Shown in pieces: positions 6,172 through 9,728 of a stretch of DNA of 9,728 nucleotides. Source of the DNA: Deltaproteobacteria bacterium (GTDB lineage Bacteria > Desulfobacterota > DSM-4660 > Desulfatiglandales > Desulfatiglandaceae). The position numbers and the translations under genes are program-made. The DNA is taken from positions 1 to 9,728 of the forward strand of contig JAFDKD010000109.1 of assembly GCA_019307165.1 (NCBI GenBank). The letters run 5' to 3'. The notes under the pieces were generated by a model. The model worked only from the letters and a program-made list of their open reading frames with translations, made no database searches and was not told the DNA's origin. Position 1 is the stretch's first letter. The number at the start of each line of letters is the position of its first letter.

Positions 6172-7698
6172 ATGAATGCAATCTCATTTCTGAGAAGAAA
6201 TGCTGCTAAATATCCCCAAAAGACCGGTTTTGTTTTTGATGACACCCCTTATACTTATGAAGAAGTAATGTGGACTTCATTGGGATTCGCCAATCATTTG
6301 AAAAAAAACGGTATTGGGCGCGGCGATAAGGTATGCACCATGTTTTATAATTCAATTGAAGTTGTCTATGCCTACTTTTCAACGCTTCTGTTGGGCGCCG
6401 TTGTTGTTCCGATTAATTTTCGTTTTGTTGGATCGGAGGTATCTTATATTATTAACAACAGTGATGCCAAGGCAGTAATTTATGGTGAAGAATTTAAGGA
6501 TGTAATCGATCAGATCCGGGATAAATTAGCAGACGTGACGTTCTCGATGGTTTTAAACATGGGGAATAATGGGAGAAAATTCAAATTTGCACAACCGGCT
6601 CCTGAAGAGGTCAGTACAATAAAGAATATGGATATAGATACGTCTGACGAGGCATTTATTCTGTATACCTCAGGTACCACAGGAAAGCCCAAAGGTGCAG
6701 TGCTTACCCATTATAATGTGGTTTGGAATCAAGCGAGAAATGTTAACTCTCCCCCAATTTATCGTGACGAGGTGATGATTAACCCTCTTCCTTTTTTTCA
6801 CTCCGGAGCGCTGGCAAGATTCTTATCCATCATGATGGCGGGAGGAACCATCGTATCCTGGAAAAAGTTTGATGCTCATCAAATCATAGAAAATATATCT
6901 AAATATAAAACGACTTTTATTCTCTTGGTACCAGCTATGGCAAGAATGATCCTTGGGCTTCCGAATCTGGAAAAGTATGATTTAAGTTCCGTAAGAAACA
7001 TTATACTAACTGCTTCTATTGTCCCGGTGCCCCTGAAGAAGCAGGTGCTGGAAATTTTTCCTAATGCTCAAATCATCGATGGGTATGGGTTAACGGAGAA
7101 TACTTCAAGCGTTGCCATGTCTGCGGGAAAAGACGTATTTGAAAGGCCATCGAGCGTAGGATTGCCGGATTTTGTTACTGAAATAAAAATAGTCAATGAA
7201 AATTTTGAGGAAGTGCCGGCAAATGCGATCGGAGAGATCGCTGTTCATGGGCCGAACGTTATGAAGGGGTATTACAAGGATCCGGAGGCTACTGCTAAAA
7301 CGATTAAGGACGGTTGGCTTTTGACCGGGGATCTTGGCAGAAAAGATGAGGACGGTTATTTATATATCGTAGGTCGCAAAAAAGATATGATCATCTCCGG
7401 AGGAGAGAATATTTATCCGGCTGAGATAGAAGCGATCCTCGATAGCCATCCGTCGATTCAAGAATCAGCTGTTATTGGAGTCCCGGATCCAAAATGGGGT
7501 GAGACGGTTTTGGCGTGCATTGTTTTGAAACCGGGCCAACGCATGTCTGAAAATGAAGTTGAAGAATTTTGTATGGGCAGAATGGCTGGTTACAAAAGAC
7601 CACGTATAATCAAATTTATTGACGAACTTATGAAAAATGCTTCGGGAAAAACAGTAAAATATGAATTGAAAAAAATATATGGGACAATAGAGGAGTGA
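6172..7698 (+). CDS. AMP-forming acyl-CoA synthetase (ANL superfamily)
   Basis: This 508-residue enzyme activates a carboxylic acid via an acyl-adenylate to its CoA thioester. The start at ATG 6172 is supported by GGGAGGTG 7 nt upstream. The full motif set is present in order: phosphate-binding loop YTSGTTGKPKG (165-175), DGYGLTE (303-309), TGDLG (385-389), hinge region GRKKDMIISGGENIYPAEIE (401-420) and catalytic lysine Lys493 in NASGKTVK. The SGGEN[IV]YP sequence and length fit medium/long-chain or aryl-acid ligases rather than acetyl-CoA synthetase, which is longer. The acyl-binding region (about 207-310, with PLPFFHSGAL and DGYGLTENTS) does not identify a substrate. It is noticeably AT-richer than the CoA-transferase genes: 22 of 60 bases are G or C at 6421-6480, against 44 of 60 at 2461-2520. 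Its stop codon lies inside a perfect palindrome (7694-7710). Confidence 0.94.
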   Translation: MNAISFLRRNAAKYPQKTGFVFDDTPYTYEEVMWTSLGFANHLKKNGIGRGDKVCTMFYNSIEVVYAYFSTLLLGAVVVPINFRFVGSEVSYIINNSDAKAVIYGEEFKDVIDQIRDKLADVTFSMVLNMGNNGRKFKFAQPAPEEVSTIKNMDIDTSDEAFILYTSGTTGKPKGAVLTHYNVVWNQARNVNSPPIYRDEVMINPLPFFHSGALARFLSIMMAGGTIVSWKKFDAHQIIENISKYKTTFILLVPAMARMILGLPNLEKYDLSSVRNIILTASIVPVPLKKQVLEIFPNAQIIDGYGLTENTSSVAMSAGKDVFERPSSVGLPDFVTEIKIVNENFEEVPANAIGEIAVHGPNVMKGYYKDPEATAKTIKDGWLLTGDLGRKDEDGYLYIVGRKKDMIISGGENIYPAEIEAILDSHPSIQESAVIGVPDPKWGETVLACIVLKPGQRMSENEVEEFCMGRMAGYKRPRIIKFIDELMKNASGKTVKYELKKIYGTIEE

Positions 7699-7710
7699 TT
7701 TGAAATCACT
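7694..7710. promoter_or_regulatory. Perfect 17-bp palindrome spanning the synthetase stop codon
   Basis: AGTGATTTGAAATCACT has two perfect 8-nt arms around a central G. The TGA stop of the synthetase (7696-7698) is inside it. It is followed by TTCT, so in RNA it could be a short hairpin; as DNA it has the size and symmetry of a repressor operator. It sits at the head of the 103-nt gap before the second crotonase. Confidence 0.5.
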
Positions 7711-7714
7711 TTCT

Positions 7715-7807
7715 ATACACAGCGTCACAACAAATTGCGAATCGCTTGTTAAGATCGCCGGCGATAGAGCTATTTTGAAAAACTGTATTCTGTAAACCGC
7801 TGTGTAT
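7715..7807. repeat. 10-bp inverted repeat enclosing a 12-bp palindrome; the right arm covers a start codon
   Basis: ATACACAGCG (7715-7724) is perfectly complementary to CGCTGTGTAT (7798-7807), 73 nt later. The right arm contains the GTG (7802-7804) that is the only in-frame start candidate after the TAA at 7793-7795. Between the arms lies the perfect palindrome ATCGCCGGCGAT (7754-7765). In RNA this could fold as a long-range stem with an internal hairpin that buries the start codon. Confidence 0.45.
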
Positions 7808-8734
7808 GTATGCGCAAGGATTTACAAGACGATTAAGTACGAAAAGGACAAGGAAGGCGGGTTTGCTCTCATTACCCTGAATAGACCCGAAGCTCTGAAT
7901 GCACAAAATGTGCAGATGAAAAAGGAGTTACAGTGGGTGTTCCATGAGGTACTGAAGGATCCTGACGTAAAGGTATATATTTTCACGGGAGCTCCTAGAG
8001 CAGACGGAAGTCCTTGTTTTTGTGCCGGGATGGATCTCAAAGAGATGGCTCAAGGTATCGAATATACCTGGCCGGAACTAAAAGGTGAACTCTATGAAGA
8101 ACAGGACAGTATGTTTGGCAAGGGAACAACTGCGGCAGAGTTGTGGTCTCTGAGACCCGTAATGCCAAGAAACCCCACATGGTGGTATCACGTGTGGTGC
8201 CCGAAGATATCAATAGCAGCCGTTGATGGGATAGCTACTGCAGGTGGTATTGAATTAGCTGTTGTCTGTGACATCCTTCTGGCCTCAGAAACAGCCAAGT
8301 TTAGCGATATGCACGTAAAGAATCTTGGGATAGGTATCGGTGGAGGCTCAATAACAACAAACCTGGTGTATAAAATGGGGTACTCCAAAGCCATGGAGCT
8401 TACCCTGACCGGGGATCCCATAGATGGTAAGACAGCTTACGAATGGGGTCTTGCCAATCGTGTCTACCCGCCTGATCAACTTCTGCCTGAGGCAAAGAAA
8501 ATGGCCAGGAAAATCGCTGCCATGCGACCTGAAGGTGTCCATATGACGAAGTTAAGCTGCAGGTCCGCGTTGGAGATGGGTTATAACGACGCTTATGCAT
8601 TTTCAGAGCGGATACTGAAGCGTGTACAGAGGCCGGCGGATATAGGAGAAAAAGGGGTAAAAGACTGGGTGAAAGGGGATTACGGTACCCATAAAGGGCG
8701 AGGATTAAACAGCTTGCCTTATTTGCTCAATTAA
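7802..8734 (+). CDS. Atypical crotonase-superfamily (enoyl-CoA hydratase-like) protein
   Basis: This protein of up to 310 residues is longer than the usual 255-270 for the superfamily. Conserved parts are ALITLNRPEALNAQN (22-36), the oxyanion-hole segment CFCAGMDLK (72-80) and AVDGIATAGGIELAVVCD (140-157). Glu151 in GGIE aligns with rat Glu144, but the Glu164 position is His171 (FSDMH). I recall FADTH-type sequences in other enoyl-CoA hydratase-like proteins of unproven reaction. An insertion of about 40 residues (roughly 88-133), rich in aromatics (NPTWWYHVWCP), separates the two halves and probably reshapes the acyl pocket. The start is uncertain: GTG 7802 has no Shine-Dalgarno sequence, and homology really begins near IYKTIKYEKD (residues 7-16). 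It is probably co-transcribed with the synthetase after a 103-nt gap full of palindromes. Hydratase, isomerase and hydrolase activities are all possible. Confidence 0.88.
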   Translation: MYVCARIYKTIKYEKDKEGGFALITLNRPEALNAQNVQMKKELQWVFHEVLKDPDVKVYIFTGAPRADGSPCFCAGMDLKEMAQGIEYTWPELKGELYEEQDSMFGKGTTAAELWSLRPVMPRNPTWWYHVWCPKISIAAVDGIATAGGIELAVVCDILLASETAKFSDMHVKNLGIGIGGGSITTNLVYKMGYSKAMELTLTGDPIDGKTAYEWGLANRVYPPDQLLPEAKKMARKIAAMRPEGVHMTKLSCRSALEMGYNDAYAFSERILKRVQRPADIGEKGVKDWVKGDYGTHKGRGLNSLPYLLN

Positions 8735-8772
8735 TTCATCACGTTTCATATGATCACCTCATAGTCTGTGGA

Positions 8773-8900
8773 GCCCGAACGGTGAAGTCACCTGCCGGAA
8801 AAGCTATAATAAAGCCGGCAGATTAAAAGTTTTGCGCAAAGAGTGTAAAAGCAAAAAATGGCCCGGCTTTTCCGGTCAGGTGAACTGATTGGTTCGGGGC
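8773..8900. mobile_element. 128-bp long inverted-repeat (MITE-like) element or large hairpin
   Basis: The outer arms CCCGAAC (8774-8780) and GTTCGGG (8892-8898) are complementary. The inner arms TCACCTGCCGGAAAAGC (8788-8804) and GCTTTTCCGGTCAGGTGA (8866-8883) pair over 17 bp with one bulged T. Between outer and inner arms the spacers are 7 and 8 nt, so the ends behave as one interrupted inverted repeat of about 31 bp around a 61-nt AT-rich interior. The interior has AAAGCCGGCAGAT (8811-8823), nearly repeated directly at 8932-8944. It lies 38 nt past the second crotonase gene and could also end its transcript, although no T tract is present. Confidence 0.55.
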
Positions 8901-9019
8901 GGTTTCTTATGATGTGCAGCATATAGATCTAAAAGCCGGCGGATCATTTTTTGATACTTTGTATTATGCTTTTTTGCTTCATTTTTAAAACAATCAACAC
9001 TGTATTTGCTTAATTGATT
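8876..9019 (-). pseudogene. C-terminal fragment of a CopG/BrnA-type antitoxin
   Basis: In the minus-strand frame that continues from the transposase remnant, the translation reads NQLSKYSVDCFKNEAKK, HNTKYQKMIRRLLDLYAAHH and a short tail, ending at TGA 8876-8878. The pattern 'LSK.SVD.FK..AKKH.T.YQKMIR.LLD.Y' is, from memory, the C-terminal ribbon-helix-helix region of CopG-family antitoxins of BrnT/BrnA-like type II toxin-antitoxin modules. The N-terminal half, any start codon and any toxin gene are missing, so it is a remnant. The stop codon and last residues lie inside the right arm of the inverted-repeat element at 8773-8900. No upstream ATG exists in frame before the transposase sequence. 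Confidence 0.55.
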
Positions 9020-9429
9020 ATCTGCCGCAAATCGGGCGCCGCGCTCTACCGCCCTGCTTACCGTGGACTATACAAGACCCAGTTGTTGACGGACCGCGGT
9101 ACCGGGAAGTCCCAATTCCCTGACGGCCCAATAGAATACCAGGCTTCTTGCCCGAACCCGGTCCGGTTTCTTGCTCGGGTCAAGAATCCGTTCCGGCTTC
9201 ATTTCAAACAGTTTTGCCGTGCGGTCCACAGCCCTTTCGAAGTCATACCCGCGAGTTTTCAGCCGATAGCGACGTTCAAACTGCAAAACTGAAAGCGGTC
9301 CAGTTCCACCAATGCAGAAACGATGTTGGCTCGCAAAGGATTCAGTCGGAAGACATTTCGGCGCTCGATACCACGGCATTTGATATGGTGCAACGCCCCA
9401 GGTGCGTCTATACGGGCTTGGCGAGGTAT
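9020..9429 (-). pseudogene. REP-associated tyrosine transposase (RAYT, IS200/Y1-like), internally deleted remnant
   Basis: Three blocks of a RAYT protein are recognisable on the minus strand. Block 1 (9429 to about 9346) reads PRQARIDAPGALHHI then KCRGIERRNVFR, the family N-terminus, but the first codon is ATA (9427-9429) where ATG is expected. Block 2, in the same frame, reads LNPLRANIVSALVELDRF (about 9345-9290), normally found more than 100 residues later. Block 3 is in a different frame: FERRYRLKTRGYDFERAVD through RARSLVFYWAVRELGL, the C-terminal DnaA-like helix-turn-helix region, broken by TAG at 9068-9070 and continuing in frame as STVSRAVERGARFAAD. The HUH motif and catalytic tyrosine region between blocks 1 and 2 are gone. 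It is therefore a dead copy with two deletions, a frame change, a lost start and a nonsense codon. Confidence 0.75.
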
Positions 9430-9509
9430 TTTTTCTTTATATCACAGAGGGGAGCTTGAAAAATCATTATTTCATGGGCGTTACCCCTTCCACGGACAGC
9501 ACTGGTCAT

Positions 9510-9614
9510 TCATTTCTTCTTTTCTTTTTTCAATTTTCGTTTTTCCTTTGGATTACGCTGGGCCTTTTTTTGTTGTTCCCTTTTGCCTTTATCTTTTTTT
9601 CCTTTATCTCCCAT
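9510..9614 (-). CDS. Small lysine-rich protein, 34 residues
   Basis: The ATG at 9612-9614 is preceded by AAGGAG with 8 nt spacing, and the frame ends at TGA (9510-9512). The product begins MGDKGKKDKGKREQQKKAQ and continues with an Arg/Lys/Glu-rich tail ending KKEKKK; about half the residues are lysine. I recognise the MGDK[GS]KKDK start from a set of very short, highly basic hypothetical proteins found across proteobacteria, always of unknown function. High charge suggests nucleic acid or ribosome binding, but that is only inference. It has no hydrophobic segment. On the opposite strand it creates a false membrane-protein-like frame. It is upstream of, and on the same strand as, the transposase remnant, with no clear terminator between them. 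Confidence 0.72.
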   Translation of the reverse strand: MGDKGKKDKGKREQQKKAQRNPKEKRKLKKEKKK

Positions 9615-9641
9615 ATCTCTTTCTCCTTGATTCAAAATGAT

Positions 9642-9728
9642 TTGTGCCGGACTGTGGCGGCGGAAACCTAATGGCGAGTTGAGCGGAACCCCCGACTTGG
9701 GAGAAATGATGAACTTTCATTGGCACAA
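9642..9728. repeat. 7-bp inverted repeat at the right edge
   Basis: TTGTGCC (9642-9648) and GGCACAA (9722-9728) are complementary, 73 nt apart, upstream of the lysine-rich gene. The second copy touches the window end, so its full extent cannot be judged. The segment 9615-9728 shows no other gene or convincing promoter. Confidence 0.25.

Noticed and set aside
7802..8734. Hydroxycinnamoyl-CoA (feruloyl-CoA) hydratase-lyase
   Set aside because: The neighbouring synthetase and AOR made this attractive, but the HCHL features I remember (Ser in GGGFS and Glu in FGLSEINWG) are replaced by Glu151 and His171, and the length and insertion differ.
9323..9640. Apparent small membrane protein on the plus strand with a Phe/Leu-rich tail
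   Set aside because: The hydrophobic stretch is the reverse complement of the lysine-rich gene (AAA/AAG codons read as TTT/CTT) and the upstream part is antisense to the transposase remnant.

Overview
The window looks like part of the chromosome of a strict anaerobe, most plausibly a sulfate-reducing or syntrophic member of the Desulfobacterota. That placement is inferred. It rests on an aldehyde:ferredoxin oxidoreductase-family (tungsten/molybdopterin) gene among acyl-CoA catabolism genes, on family resemblances, and on the abundance of short intergenic repeats. No 16S or other taxonomic marker is present.

Layout. Positions 1-278 hold the 3' end of a radical SAM gene. Positions 279-773 have no gene but are repeat-rich: a degenerate 7-nt tandem array, a 110-bp MITE-like element and one arm of a 40-bp inverted repeat. 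Minus strand, 2692 to 774: alpha and beta subunits of a class I CoA-transferase-fold enzyme (GctAB/IpdAB type), split by an unusual 254-nt gap. A 574-nt region then separates this pair from divergent plus-strand genes: a crotonase-superfamily protein (3267-4073), an aldehyde:ferredoxin oxidoreductase-family enzyme (4246-6114), an acyl-CoA synthetase (6172-7698) and a second, unusual crotonase (7802-8734). From 8735 to the right edge the sequence is accessory: a 128-bp inverted-repeat element, the tail of a CopG/BrnA-type antitoxin joined to an internally deleted REP-associated transposase, and a 34-codon lysine-rich gene that is easy to miss.

How the genes may work together. The synthetase would activate a carboxylic acid to its CoA thioester, and the crotonases would hydrate, isomerise or cleave it. 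The AOR-family enzyme would interconvert an aldehyde and an acid with ferredoxin. The GctAB/IpdAB-like pair would transfer CoA or hydrolyse a (possibly cyclic) acyl-CoA. Three of these enzymes lack, or have replaced, residues that define the textbook reactions: the transferase beta subunit has no glutamate at the usual catalytic position, the first crotonase has neither canonical glutamate, and the second keeps only one. The cluster may therefore carry out an atypical ring- or chain-opening pathway rather than ordinary beta-oxidation. The substrate cannot be read from sequence.

Base composition differs between blocks. The CoA-transferase genes are very GC-rich, while the synthetase and second crotonase are clearly AT-richer, which suggests a mosaic assembled from different sources.
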